DNA of 17,860 bases from JAFARZ01 sp035651595 (GTDB taxonomy: Bacteria > Actinomycetota > Actinomycetes > Streptosporangiales > Streptosporangiaceae): the NCBI GenBank assembly GCA_035651595.1, contig DASRFJ010000293.1, forward strand, positions 1 through 17,860. The letters are read 5' to 3'. The notes under the pieces were generated by a model. That model searched no databases and was not told where the DNA came from. It saw only the letters and a list, made by a program, of their open reading frames with translations. Of this stretch, positions 7,064 through 14,841 are shown one piece after another; position 1 is the stretch's first letter; every line of letters begins with the position of its first letter. A program made the translations under genes and the position numbers.

Positions 7064-7762
7064 ATGGTTGATTACCTTGAGTCACCGCCACCGGCGTTCC
7101 TGTTCGACCTGGACGGGACGCTGATTGACTCCGTCTATCAGCACGTGATCGCGTGGCGCACGGCGCTGTCGCGGATCGGGATCGACCTGTCGGTCTGGCG
7201 CATTCACCGCCGGATCGGGATGAGCGGCGGGATGATGGTGTCGGCGCTGCTGCGCGAGACCGGGCGGGTGCTGTCCAAGGCCGAGATCGACCGGCTCCAG
7301 GAGTCGCACCGGGAGGCGTACCAGGCGCAGGTGGGCAGCGTCCAGCCGCTGCCTGGTGCCAGCGAATTGCTGTATGCGCTGACTGCCGCCGGGGTGAAGT
7401 GGGCGATCGCGACCAGCGGGTACGCGGCGACCGCGCGGTCCGCGCTGGCGCTGCTCGGGCTGCCGGAGGACACGCCGATGGTGACCCGGGACCTGGTGCG
7501 GCACGCCAAACCGGACCCGGATCTGTTCCTCGCCGCGGCCGCGCTGCTCGAGGTCGAGCCGCGGCACGCGATGGTCGTCGGCGACAGCGTGTGGGACCTG
7601 CTCGCGGCCCGGCGCGCCGGCGCGCTCGGGGTCGGACTGATGTCCGGCGGGTACGGCCGCGAGGAACTCGAGCGGGCCGGGGCTTACCGGGTCTACGCGG
7701 ACCCCGCCGAGATGCTGGCGCGCGTCGACGAGCTGGGGGTACGGGTGGACGGCGGGTCGTGA
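7064..7762 (+). CDS. HAD-superfamily hydrolase (phosphatase/phosphoglucomutase-like)
   Basis: This 232-aa protein has all four haloacid dehalogenase motifs: DLDGT with nucleophile Asp15 and Asp17, ATSG with Thr117/Ser118, Lys149 in HAKPDPDLF, and GDSVWD with Asp174 and Asp178. The cap between motifs I and II (residues 24-100) is helical, as in subfamily I beta-phosphoglucomutase and phosphoglycolate phosphatase relatives. It is a cytosolic Mg-dependent phosphotransferase or phosphatase; the substrate is not readable. The ATG at 7064 (MVDYLESPPP) is the natural start. The upstream GTG at 6881 would translate the hairpin element and gives non-protein-like sequence. There is no strong ribosome binding site. 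Confidence 0.9.
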   Translation: MVDYLESPPPAFLFDLDGTLIDSVYQHVIAWRTALSRIGIDLSVWRIHRRIGMSGGMMVSALLRETGRVLSKAEIDRLQESHREAYQAQVGSVQPLPGASELLYALTAAGVKWAIATSGYAATARSALALLGLPEDTPMVTRDLVRHAKPDPDLFLAAAALLEVEPRHAMVVGDSVWDLLAARRAGALGVGLMSGGYGREELERAGAYRVYADPAEMLARVDELGVRVDGGS

Positions 7763-7785
7763 CCGTCGCTGCTGTCGGAGCGGTA

Positions 7786-7810
7786 CCGGGCACGGTGCGC
7801 CCGGCCGTGC
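7786..7810 (+). terminator. Possible hairpin terminator after the HAD gene
   Basis: Two alternative GC stems overlap 24 bp after the HAD stop: CCGGGC (7786-7791) with GCCCGG (7799-7804), or GCACGG (7790-7795) with CCGTGC (7805-7810). There is no T-run, so this would be a weak or non-canonical terminator. Confidence 0.25.
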
Positions 7811-7946
7811 ACGGTCGGGTACGCCACTGGCACGCCTATCGCATCAGTGGCATCACTCTTCTCAACGTCACCGCATACATCTCGTAACGGGACTTCGTGG
7901 GTTTGCGCTTCCGGCTGTATCGTGGGGTTATATGGATGCGTAAGCG

Positions 7947-7962
7947 ACAGGTACGTATCTGT
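7947..7962. promoter_or_regulatory. 16-bp near-palindrome in the stress-protein leader
   Basis: ACAGGTAC followed directly by GTATCTGT is an inverted repeat with one mismatched pair. It ends just before the ribosome binding site ACAGGAG (7964-7970) of the universal stress protein. It could be an operator or a small leader hairpin. The regulator is unknown. Confidence 0.3.
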
Positions 7963-7980
7963 TACAGGAGATGATTGGCC

Positions 7981-8523
7981 GTGCCCGCGGTGCGTCGGAT
8001 ATTCGTTGGCGTCCATGGGTCACTAGGGAGCATGCAGGCGCTGCGATACGCGGCGGACGAGGCACGGCGGCGGGATGTCCCGCTGATCCCGGTTCTCGCC
8101 TGGCTCCCGCCGGGCGGCGACCTCGCGGAACGCCGGAGCCCGTCGCCGTATCTTCGCCGCGTCTGGCTTGACGCTGCCTGGCAGCGGCTGTGGACCGCCT
8201 TCGACGCCGGCCTTGGCGGGGTGCCCGCCGACGTCGCGGTCGAACCGCGGGTGATGCGCGGCGATCCCGGGCCGGTGCTGGTGGACCTGGCCGAGTCGGC
8301 CGACGACCTGCTGATCATCGGGACCGGGCGGCGTTCGGTCCTGAGCGGGCGCTGCCTGCGCAAGTCCGTGGGACGCTACTGCCTGGCACACGCACGGTGC
8401 CCGGTGCTCGCGGTACCGCCTTCGGCGCTGATGGACGAGATGTCGCATCGGCTGCGGTCCTGGCAGATACGGCGGCACGTGCGGGTGCCCGAGGTGCCGG
8501 AGTTCGCGCCGCCGGACAGCTGA
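7981..8523 (+). CDS. Universal stress protein (UspA-like) domain protein
   Basis: This 180-aa protein follows the UspA fold. Strand 1 is RRIFVGVHGSLGS (5-17) with the usual SxxALRYAADEA helix, then WLPP, GDPGPVLVDLAESADDLLIIGTGRR (94-118) and ARCPVLAVPP (138-147). The nucleotide-binding loop is degenerate: after GTG the expected Gly-x9-Gly-Ser run reads SVLSGRCLRKSVGRY, so ATP binding is uncertain. The GTG at 7981 sits ten bases after ACAGGAG; a TTG at 7975 in the same frame is too close to it, and the ATG at 7971 is in another frame. Its last 30 residues (RLRSWQIRRHVRVPEVPEF) extend beyond the usual domain. It is the last plus-strand gene before the convergent P450 operon. Confidence 0.87.
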   Translation: MPAVRRIFVGVHGSLGSMQALRYAADEARRRDVPLIPVLAWLPPGGDLAERRSPSPYLRRVWLDAAWQRLWTAFDAGLGGVPADVAVEPRVMRGDPGPVLVDLAESADDLLIIGTGRRSVLSGRCLRKSVGRYCLAHARCPVLAVPPSALMDEMSHRLRSWQIRRHVRVPEVPEFAPPDS

Positions 8524-8543
8524 GCCCGCTGGGTACCGCCGCG

Positions 8544-8596
8544 TTGACACGGTCTAGTTGACACGGTCTAGTGGGCTCAACTGCGCGATTGACACG
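8544..8596. repeat. Tandem 14-bp repeat TTGACACGGTCTAG with a third partial copy
   Basis: Two perfect adjacent copies lie at 8544-8557 and 8558-8571, and the first eight bases recur at 8589-8596. They fill the 95-bp gap between the ends of the convergent stress-protein and P450 genes. Each unit begins with TTGACA, identical to a sigma-70 -35 box, but I see no matching -10 box or gene start. A short inverted repeat GTTGA/TCAAC (8557-8561, 8577-8581) overlaps. Role unknown. Confidence 0.6.
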
Positions 8597-8618
8597 TTTG
8601 GGAGTGGGGCGGGCGGGG

Positions 8619-9836
8619 CTAGAAGTCGCAGGGGAGGCGTTTGATGCCGTTGACGAAGCTGGACAGCAGGCGATCGGGCTCCCCAGCCCGGATGCGCGGC
8701 ACTCGGGTGAGGAGTTCGCGCAGCATCACGGTGATCTCCCGGCGTGCCAGGTGCGCGCCCAGGCAGAAGTGCGGGCCCGCGCCGCCGAAGCCGACGTGCG
8801 GGTTCGGCGAGCGGGTGATGTCGAAGCGGTCCGGGTCCGCGAAGACGCGCTCGTCGCGGTTGGCCGAGTAGTAGAACAGCACGGCCTTGTCGCCCTCGCG
8901 GTAGGCGTGCCCGTTCATCGTGTGGTCCTGGGTCAGTGTGCGGCGCATGTAGATGACCGGCGAGGAGTACCGGACGATCTCCTCCACCGTGCCCTCGATC
9001 CGGTTCTCGAAGTCGGCGAGCAGGAGGGCGCGCTGGTCTTCGTGCTCGGTGAGCAGCACGAGCGCGTGCGAGAGAGCGGTGCGGGTGGTCTCGTTCCCGG
9101 CAACCACCAGCAGGATGAAGAACGACGCCAGCTCCGCGGGGGTCAGCCGCTCGCCGTCGATATTCGCGGTTACCAGAGAGGTAACAAGAGTGTCGTTCTG
9201 ATAATGCTCTGATAGATCGGTGACCAGCTCGGCCAGCTGCTGCCCGGCGGTCAGCAGCCGGGTGACGGCCTCGTCGAGATCCTCGGTGAGGAACTCCGGG
9301 TCGGCGCCGGACAGGATCGTGTTGCTGTGGGCGAGGACCGTCTCGAACTGGTCGTCCGGGATGCCCATCATGTCGCAGATGATCTTGAGCGGCAGGCGGG
9401 CCGCGACGTGCCGCACGAAGTCACACGGGCCGGTCTTGAGCAGGTCGTCGACGATCTCGCCGGCCACCTGCCGCACGCTGTCCTCGAAGCCGGCGATCAT
9501 CCGCGGCGTGAAGGCGCGCGACACGATCCGCCGCAGCCGCGCGTGCCGCGGGTCATCCATGTTGATCATCGAGCCGAAGTACTCGTTGAACTCGACCGGC
9601 AGGTCGGGGATGCTCGTCGCGCCGTTGCCGGAGCAGAAGACGGCGGGATTCTTGCTCGCCTCGACCACATCCGCGTAGCGGGCGAGCGCGTAATAGCCGG
9701 GGCCCTTCTCGGCGAACGGGGTCTCCGGTTCGGCGAAGAACGCCGGGTGGTCGAGGGCGCGCAGCTCAGCGAAGGCCTGCGCGCGGTCGGCGAGGGGCAG
9801 GGCCCAGAAATCCGTGGCTGACAGGTCGATCGTCAT
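8619..9836 (-). CDS. Cytochrome P450
   Basis: This 405-aa protein is a complete soluble bacterial P450. The I-helix oxygen-activation motif is AGNETTRT (246-253), the ExxR pair is E286/R289, and the haem loop is FGGAGPHFCLG with Cys358 as thiolate ligand. The AGNET variant of the I-helix and the GPHFCLGAHLARRE loop are typical of actinobacterial steroid and fatty-acid-type monooxygenases (CYP124/125/126-like groups); that closeness is by eye only. It needs external ferredoxin and reductase, neither of which is encoded nearby. The ATG at 9836 starts MTIDLSATDFWALPL, without a clear ribosome binding site. It lies 39 bp after the DUF4235 gene on the same strand, so cotranscription is likely. Confidence 0.95.
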   Translation of the reverse strand: MTIDLSATDFWALPLADRAQAFAELRALDHPAFFAEPETPFAEKGPGYYALARYADVVEASKNPAVFCSGNGATSIPDLPVEFNEYFGSMINMDDPRHARLRRIVSRAFTPRMIAGFEDSVRQVAGEIVDDLLKTGPCDFVRHVAARLPLKIICDMMGIPDDQFETVLAHSNTILSGADPEFLTEDLDEAVTRLLTAGQQLAELVTDLSEHYQNDTLVTSLVTANIDGERLTPAELASFFILLVVAGNETTRTALSHALVLLTEHEDQRALLLADFENRIEGTVEEIVRYSSPVIYMRRTLTQDHTMNGHAYREGDKAVLFYYSANRDERVFADPDRFDITRSPNPHVGFGGAGPHFCLGAHLARREITVMLRELLTRVPRIRAGEPDRLLSSFVNGIKRLPCDF

Positions 9837-9875
9837 GACCCATTAACACACACGGCGGCGAGCTTGGCGAGAAGC

Positions 9876-10169
9876 CTATGCGTCGTCCCTGTCCAGCGGC
9901 TGGGCGCCGTCGCCGGGCCACCAGCCGGTCAGCTTGCGGGTGCCCTCCGCGGCCGCGCGATCGACGGCGGCCTTGACCACGGCGAAGATCGCTCCTTGCA
10001 GGGCGGCCGCGAGCAGGATTTCCCGCCAGCCACGCCGCGCATCGGTGGCCTTGGGCGCCTCGTCCTCGTCGGCGGCGAGCTGCCACGTCTTCTTGAAGAT
10101 CGCGCCGGCCAGCATCCCACTGAATACGCCGACCACCATGCCAACAGGCTTGTACAGGAGCTTGATCAC
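9876..10169 (-). CDS. DUF4235 family membrane protein
   Basis: This 97-aa protein matches DUF4235: an N-terminal IKLLYKPVGMVVGVFSGMLA membrane segment, a KKTW motif, a charged loop (ADEDEAPKATD), then a second hydrophobic helix (REILLAAALQGAIFAVVKAAVDRA) and a C-terminal TRKLTGWWPGD. The function of the family is unknown; members are small inner-membrane proteins of actinobacteria. I chose the GTG at 10169 over the in-frame GTG at 10181. It overlaps the stop of the DUF3618 gene as GTGA, and GGAGG lies five bases upstream inside that gene, a classic translational-coupling arrangement. Confidence 0.82.
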   Translation of the reverse strand: MIKLLYKPVGMVVGVFSGMLAGAIFKKTWQLAADEDEAPKATDARRGWREILLAAALQGAIFAVVKAAVDRAAAEGTRKLTGWWPGDGAQPLDRDDA

Positions 10170-10453
10170 CGTTTCCTCCACCGCCGGATCGCCACAAGCG
10201 CCGCGGACAGCACGCCCGCGGCGGCCGATACCGCGGCCGGAAACAGCGGATGCCGCCAGGTCGCGTGCGTTGCGCGAGCGGCCTGATGGCGGCCGGCCGG
10301 CGGTTTGATACCGGTCAAGGCGGCCAGCTGTTCGGCGGTCTCGGCGAGCCGACGACGGGTCCGCTCGATGTCTTGTCGCAACATGTCGGCCTTCAGCTGT
10401 GCGGCCTCGTCGGGGTGCACGGGCCGGGGTCCCGCCTCACCGGTACGATCCAT
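10166..10453 (-). CDS. DUF3618 family membrane protein
   Basis: This 95-aa protein has the DUF3618 signature: the heptad-like stretch RQDIERTRRRLAETAEQLAA (26-45), then a basic linker and one C-terminal membrane helix (PLFPAAVSAAAGVLSAALVAI), ending in RRWRKR. The family is thought to be membrane-associated, function unknown. The ATG at 10453 has AGAAGGA at 10461-10467 as ribosome binding site. It is coupled to DUF4235 by a 4-base overlap. In many actinobacteria these two follow a small holin-like membrane protein gene (DUF1469 type), which is absent here; instead a P450 gene follows. Confidence 0.8.
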   Translation of the reverse strand: MDRTGEAGPRPVHPDEAAQLKADMLRQDIERTRRRLAETAEQLAALTGIKPPAGRHQAARATHATWRHPLFPAAVSAAAGVLSAALVAIRRWRKR

Positions 10454-10485
10454 CGCGTCATCCTTCTTCAGCCGTTCACGTCCGA

Positions 10486-10510
10486 CTACCCGCCCCGCCG
10501 CGCGCCTAAC
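10486..10510 (-). promoter_or_regulatory. Possible stress-sigma-type promoter for the DUF3618 operon
   Basis: Read on the minus strand, GTTA (10507-10510) and GGGTAG (10486-10491) are separated by about 15 bases. This resembles the GNNT-N14-16-GGGTAC/T promoters of SigB-like actinomycete stress factors, with the last base off consensus. It would start transcription about 30 bases before the DUF3618 ATG. This is motif reading only. Confidence 0.25.
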
Positions 10511-10548
10511 GTCCCTCTTTAGCCAGGTAGCTCTGCGAAGATGGACGG

Positions 10549-13500
10549 ATGCGCGGATCGATCCTGGTGCGACGGCTTACGCTCGTTGCATTCGTCGTAC
10601 TCGTGTCCGCGGCCGGCACTTTAGTCCTGCGTCGGCTGATCCTGAGCAAGGGCCTCACCTGGGCGACCGACGCGGCGACGATCGGCGCCTTCGTCGTCGC
10701 GGTCTTCGCGCTGTTTACCGGGCTCTTCAGGAAATGGTGGACCGGTACCCTTCCCGCGTCACAGCTGAGCGTCGACGAGGCGGTGCAGCGCATTGCGCCG
10801 CTGCTGCACGCGCAATGGTCGGAGCGTAACGTCGAGCGTCAGGTCCACGATCCGGGCGCGATGCACGTGCAGTTCAAGGTCACCGCGTTCGCCCGGTCGC
10901 TGATGACGACTGTCCCGCCGCGCGACCTGGCCGGGGACTTCGAATCCATCTCGGACGTATTCCGCGAGGCGCGGCGGCTGGTCATCACCGGCCCGGCTGG
11001 ATCGGGAAAGAGCGTGCTGGCCCTGAAGCTGGCCTGCGATCTCGCCGAGAGCGACCTGGCGGACGGGCTGCTGCCCGTCGTCCTCCGGGCCTCGACCTGG
11101 CGGCCCGGTCAGACGCTCGGCGCGTGGATAGCCGATGAGCTGATCAGCGTCGACCATGAACTAGCGCTGCGGCCGCGAGACGCCGCGGACAAGAAGACGA
11201 CACTGGCGCGAGCGATGGCGGACCGCCAGGTGCTGGCGATCATCGACGGCATCGACGAGCTGCCCGCCGAGCGGCGGGCCGAGGCGATCACGAGGATCAA
11301 CGAGGCAGGCTCCGACCGGCCGCTGGTCGTGACCAGCAGGCCCGCCGAGTATGCCGGCGCGGTCGCGGAGGCCGGCCGTGAGATCTCCAGAGGCGCCGTG
11401 GTGGAGATGCTCCCGCTCAGCCTGACCACGGTGGAGCGCTACCTCACAGAGGCGGCCGAGCCCCGGTCGCTCTCGCGCTGGCAGACGGTATTCGCCAAGC
11501 TGTCGAGCGAGCCTTACGGGCCGCTCGCTTCGGTCCTGACGAACCCGCTTATGCTGTGGCTTTGCCGGCGGATCTATGGTCCTGGCGGACCCGATCCAGG
11601 TCAGCTCGCCCAACGGCCAGACCTGCATGGCAGGCGGGCGATCGAGAATCACCTCCTCGACGGCTTCCTGCCGGCGATCTACCGCGACGCCGGGCACCGC
11701 CGCGGGTGGACGGCAGAGCAGGCGACGCAGTGGTTCGGCTTCCTTGCGCGGTTCATGGAGCAGACCAGGGCGTCCGAACTCGGGTGGTGGCAGTTCCGCC
11801 GGGCCGTCGCGGGCTGGCGGGCCCTGCGCGCCGCGGTGCAGGGAGCCCTGCTGGCCGGGCTCGTCTGGTGGCTTGCGGTCTGGGTACTGCGCCGGGCCGG
11901 CGACTGGCGGGGTGGTCACTATACGGGCAAGGCTGGCCTGGACAAGTTGCTGCTCAGCGGGCCGCTCGGACCGGTGATCCGTCCCGGTATTGACCGCCTT
12001 GTCGCCGTCGTCGGGAAGGATCATCTGCGCGGTGTTTGTCATGACGTCCACCAGGGCCTATCTGTCCTCCCCTGGTCACCGGCCACCGTGATTGTCATCG
12101 TCGCGACCGTTTTCGCGCTCGGTTCTCTTGACGACGACTACGCCGAAGACCTGCGACCGGTTTCGATCCGGCTGGTCCGCGGCGTCAGGCCGGCTATCCG
12201 CCTGGTGGCAGGGCTCGCGTTCCGCTCGTATCTCGCCTACGCCATCATCGAAACGCTGATCGACGCGGTGCGCACCCCGGCCGCGGATGTCCGGCCGCTG
12301 ACCCGGGGACTGGCCGTGCTGGCCCTTGTGGTGATAGCCGTCTACGACATACCTAGCCCGTTCCGGGTGGTACCCGCCGAGGTCTACGCGCCGAGGAGCA
12401 CGGCCAGCCTGCTGCGCAGAGACCGGCTGGCGGGCGCTGTCACCATGGTGTCCTCAGACGCGGCGACCATCGCCGCGATCTGGCTCTGCTGCGGCACCAC
12501 CATCGGCGTGGCCCTGTGCGTGCTCACCGCCGCGCATCTCGCGGTCAGGCTTCTCACCGGCGGAAACGATGCCGCGACCAGCCTTGTGGATACCCGGGTC
12601 TGGCTCGCTGCGACGCACCGGATGCCGCTGCGGACGCTGGCGTTCCTTGAGGACGCCCACCGACGCGGCGCGCTGGCCCGCACTGGCTCCGCGTACCAGT
12701 TCCGGCACATCCAGCTCCAGCGGAGGCTAGCCCAGGGACATGAGACGCTGCTGGACCGGATGACGAGGACACCGCTCGGCTCACTGGTCATCGACCTGTT
12801 CCCCGTTCCGCTGTCGTCGGCCGAGGCGTGGACTCGTCCGGTATGGGCGCGCGTGTTCGAGGACCAGGTGCTCGCCGTGGCCGGCCTGATCGGTCCCTGC
12901 GAGCCGATAGGACGGGTATACCGGAGTCCGCCCGGCGTGGTCCAGCGGTTCGGCACGGCGGACGGACGGGACTGGCTGATGTGCGCGATACCAGGTGAGC
13001 ACCCGGTTCTGGTGCCGGAATCCTTGTGGAACGTACTCGACGATCTGGGCGCGAACATGACCGGCGTGGACCCGCTGACCAGGCTGGGCTTCCCCGTGGT
13101 CGAGGGGTCCGCGCCGGCGGACCGCGTCATCGCGCCCGATGCGTGCCGGATCGAGCTGAACGGCGGGACGCTGGGACGCGCCGCGCTCGAGCGTGACCAC
13201 GCGGACGGCACCTGGCGCTGGCGACCGCAGCCCGGGTTCGGCATCAACGAGCGGATGTGGCGCCGGCTGGCGTACCAGCACCTGGCAGGCTGGGCCGAGG
13301 TGGCGGTGGTGCTGCCGTGCAAGAACTTGCCAAAGGGGTTTAAGACCGAGCTGCGCGACAAAATCCGGAGTCAGCTGGCCGGCAGCGAGCTTTCCCAGGT
13401 GCTGGGCGCCATGGGGGCGAGCGAGCCACGACGCAAGCCGCGACTCAGCACGAGAGAGTTCTCGGACGGCTGGCACGTTCCCGCCGCCGACGGCAGGCCC

Positions 13501-13938
13501 GCGGTGGACTGCGTCGTCAGCGCCTCGCTGGGCCAGGAGCGGCTGACGGTCCGGGTGAAGGCCGTGATTCGCGCGGACCGTCAGCCGGCAGGCGGGGAGG
13601 GCCGTCTCGGCTTGCCGCTTGCGGACGCGGTGGCCGTGCTGGTCGCAGGCTGGCAGGCCGCGGCCGACGTGGTACCCGCGGCGGTCACCTACGATCCGTT
13701 CCGCGCGCTCACGGCCACGCCCACGGTGAGCTTCACCACGCAGGTACCGAGCACCCCGGGGGAATACGCCATGCTTCGCGGGTACTGGAGCAAGGACCGG
13801 GCTGAGGCGAAGACAGACCTGTTTGACTGGTTCACCGAGCGAGAAGTGGCGATCACCGGGCCAGTGCTGAACATTCCCGCCGACGAGCGCGCGACTCAGG
13901 TACGAGAGGCGCTGGCCGGAATGTACATGGAGAGCTAG
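10549..13938 (+). CDS. Membrane-anchored NACHT (STAND) NTPase with unassigned C-terminal region
   Basis: This is a 1129-aa protein. Two N-terminal membrane helices (about 8-30 and 42-60) precede a NACHT NTPase: Walker A GPAGSGKS (148-155), Walker B with the NACHT-type acidic extension LAIIDGIDELP (229-239), and sensor VVTSRP (260-265). A winged-helix-like region follows (TNPLMLWLCRRIY at 331-343). A second membrane cluster (about 426-448, 510-526, 586-600, 635-665 and a weaker one near 550-572) precedes LEDAHRRGALARTGSAYQFR (700-719), a motif I know from actinobacterial NACHT proteins. Residues 740-1129 form a soluble-looking region with no motif I can assign. The ATG at 10549 has only a weak GAAG upstream. 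NACHT proteins in bacteria include phage-defence proteins; that role here is inference. It is divergent from the DUF3618 operon. Confidence 0.88.
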   Translation: MRGSILVRRLTLVAFVVLVSAAGTLVLRRLILSKGLTWATDAATIGAFVVAVFALFTGLFRKWWTGTLPASQLSVDEAVQRIAPLLHAQWSERNVERQVHDPGAMHVQFKVTAFARSLMTTVPPRDLAGDFESISDVFREARRLVITGPAGSGKSVLALKLACDLAESDLADGLLPVVLRASTWRPGQTLGAWIADELISVDHELALRPRDAADKKTTLARAMADRQVLAIIDGIDELPAERRAEAITRINEAGSDRPLVVTSRPAEYAGAVAEAGREISRGAVVEMLPLSLTTVERYLTEAAEPRSLSRWQTVFAKLSSEPYGPLASVLTNPLMLWLCRRIYGPGGPDPGQLAQRPDLHGRRAIENHLLDGFLPAIYRDAGHRRGWTAEQATQWFGFLARFMEQTRASELGWWQFRRAVAGWRALRAAVQGALLAGLVWWLAVWVLRRAGDWRGGHYTGKAGLDKLLLSGPLGPVIRPGIDRLVAVVGKDHLRGVCHDVHQGLSVLPWSPATVIVIVATVFALGSLDDDYAEDLRPVSIRLVRGVRPAIRLVAGLAFRSYLAYAIIETLIDAVRTPAADVRPLTRGLAVLALVVIAVYDIPSPFRVVPAEVYAPRSTASLLRRDRLAGAVTMVSSDAATIAAIWLCCGTTIGVALCVLTAAHLAVRLLTGGNDAATSLVDTRVWLAATHRMPLRTLAFLEDAHRRGALARTGSAYQFRHIQLQRRLAQGHETLLDRMTRTPLGSLVIDLFPVPLSSAEAWTRPVWARVFEDQVLAVAGLIGPCEPIGRVYRSPPGVVQRFGTADGRDWLMCAIPGEHPVLVPESLWNVLDDLGANMTGVDPLTRLGFPVVEGSAPADRVIAPDACRIELNGGTLGRAALERDHADGTWRWRPQPGFGINERMWRRLAYQHLAGWAEVAVVLPCKNLPKGFKTELRDKIRSQLAGSELSQVLGAMGASEPRRKPRLSTREFSDGWHVPAADGRPAVDCVVSASLGQERLTVRVKAVIRADRQPAGGEGRLGLPLADAVAVLVAGWQAAADVVPAAVTYDPFRALTATPTVSFTTQVPSTPGEYAMLRGYWSKDRAEAKTDLFDWFTEREVAITGPVLNIPADERATQVREALAGMYMES

Positions 13939-13952
13939 TCGGAAGGCAGAAG

Positions 13953-14537
13953 GTGGACACGAGCCAAGTCGACGCACTGGTGATCTTCGGGGCCACGGGT
14001 GACCTCGCGAAGGACTACGCGACCGCCTCGCTGAAGTTGAACAACATCGACACAAGCACCCCAGCCGTTATGAAAATGCTCGACCTGCTGCGGTACGTGG
14101 ACGGCGACCAAAACCGGCGCGATCAAGGACGTGATCCAGAATCACATGCTCCAGGTGCTCGCCACCGTGCTGGCCGAACCTACGCCGCGGTGCGGCTCGC
14201 CGCCGACTCATGGCGCTGGGACGGGGTGCCGATCCTGATCCGGGCTGGCAAGTGCTTGCCGGTCACGGCGACCGAGGTCAGCGTGCTGTTCAAGCGCCCG
14301 CCGTACGAGGCGTTCGGCGAAGCGGCCCAGAACAGCCTGCGGTTCCGCATCAACCCGGACAAGGTGACGTTGACGTTGGCGGGCAAAAAGCCGGGCGCCG
14401 ACATGCGTCCCTACGACCGGCTGATCGGCGCGGCGCTCAACGGCGAGCGCTGGCTGTTCGCCGCCCAGGAAACCGTCGAGGCGGCGTGGCGCGTGGTCGA
14501 GTCTGCCGGGGAAACCTGGCATAACCCGTCTTCATAA
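13953..14537 (+). pseudogene. zwf: Degraded glucose-6-phosphate 1-dehydrogenase
   Basis: The start is intact: GGAAGG ribosome binding site, GTG at 13953, then VDALVIFGATGDLAK, the NADP-binding motif of Zwf. After LRYVDGD the Zwf homology jumps to another frame (14107-14175, reading TGAIKDVIQNHMLQVLATVL), then back to the first frame for YAAVRLAADSWRWDGVPILI, GKCLPVTATEV and FKRPP. The C-terminal part runs to ERWLFAAQETVEAAW. Intact Zwf is about 460-510 residues; here about 194 codons remain, and the large middle part with the RIDHxLGK substrate site is missing. Several deletions with two frame changes make it non-functional as an enzyme. It starts 14 bp after the NACHT stop and may be transcribed with it. 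The neighbours of a pentose-phosphate operon (gnd, tal, tkt, opcA) are not present. Confidence 0.85.
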
Positions 14538-14595
14538 CGACCGAGGTACGCCCTCCGAGACAAGTGCGTGTTTCGGCAAGTTGGCCGCCCGCCCG

Positions 14596-14631
14596 CCGGC
14601 GCTGGCTAGCGGGGGGTGGAGCCAGCGCCGG
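14596..14631. terminator. Perfect 12-bp-stem hairpin, possible terminator
   Basis: CCGGCGCTGGCT (14596-14607) pairs exactly with AGCCAGCGCCGG (14620-14631) around a 12-base G-rich loop. It lies 59 bp after the zwf remnant stop. There is no T-tract, so if it terminates it does so as the GC-rich hairpins of actinomycetes do. It could equally be a structured leader or insulator for the SARP gene. Confidence 0.4.
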
Positions 14632-14813
14632 GGAAGGCGGCCAGCGCCAGGGAGTACGTAACGGCTGCCGCGCCCCACGTTCCTACAGCAATAGCGGCAG
14701 CCAACCGTGCTCCCCGGTGTGGCCATTTCGTGAGTAACTCCTCGCACGACCCGGTAGTCATGAGGGCGATAATGGAAGGGCGAGTGCTACCACCGCTAGT
14801 CTGGTCCGGAGGC

Positions 14814-14841
14814 GTGACATACCGGTGACAACCGCGTGACA
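14814..14841 (+). promoter_or_regulatory. Three GTGACA repeats at 11-bp spacing: likely SARP-type operator
   Basis: GTGACA occurs at 14814-14819, 14825-14830 and 14836-14841, so the period is exactly 11 bp (one helical turn). Further GTGAC copies at 14853 and 14867 are out of phase. SARP/OmpR-type DNA-binding domains bind heptamer direct repeats at 11-bp spacing next to the -10 box. A TATTC-like -10 lies at 14846-14850, which would place the transcript start near the ATG at 14861 (leaderless). The gene immediately downstream encodes a SARP-domain protein, so autoregulation is a natural inference. Confidence 0.5.

Noticed and set aside
12384..14055. Minus-strand frames of 325-424 residues opposite the NACHT C-terminus
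   Set aside because: No start signal or domain. The plus frame is continuous through the NACHT gene with consistent codon use, so these are shadows.
10549..14537. NACHT plus zwf remnant as a two-gene defence system
   Set aside because: The second gene is a broken metabolic enzyme with frame changes, not a plausible partner.
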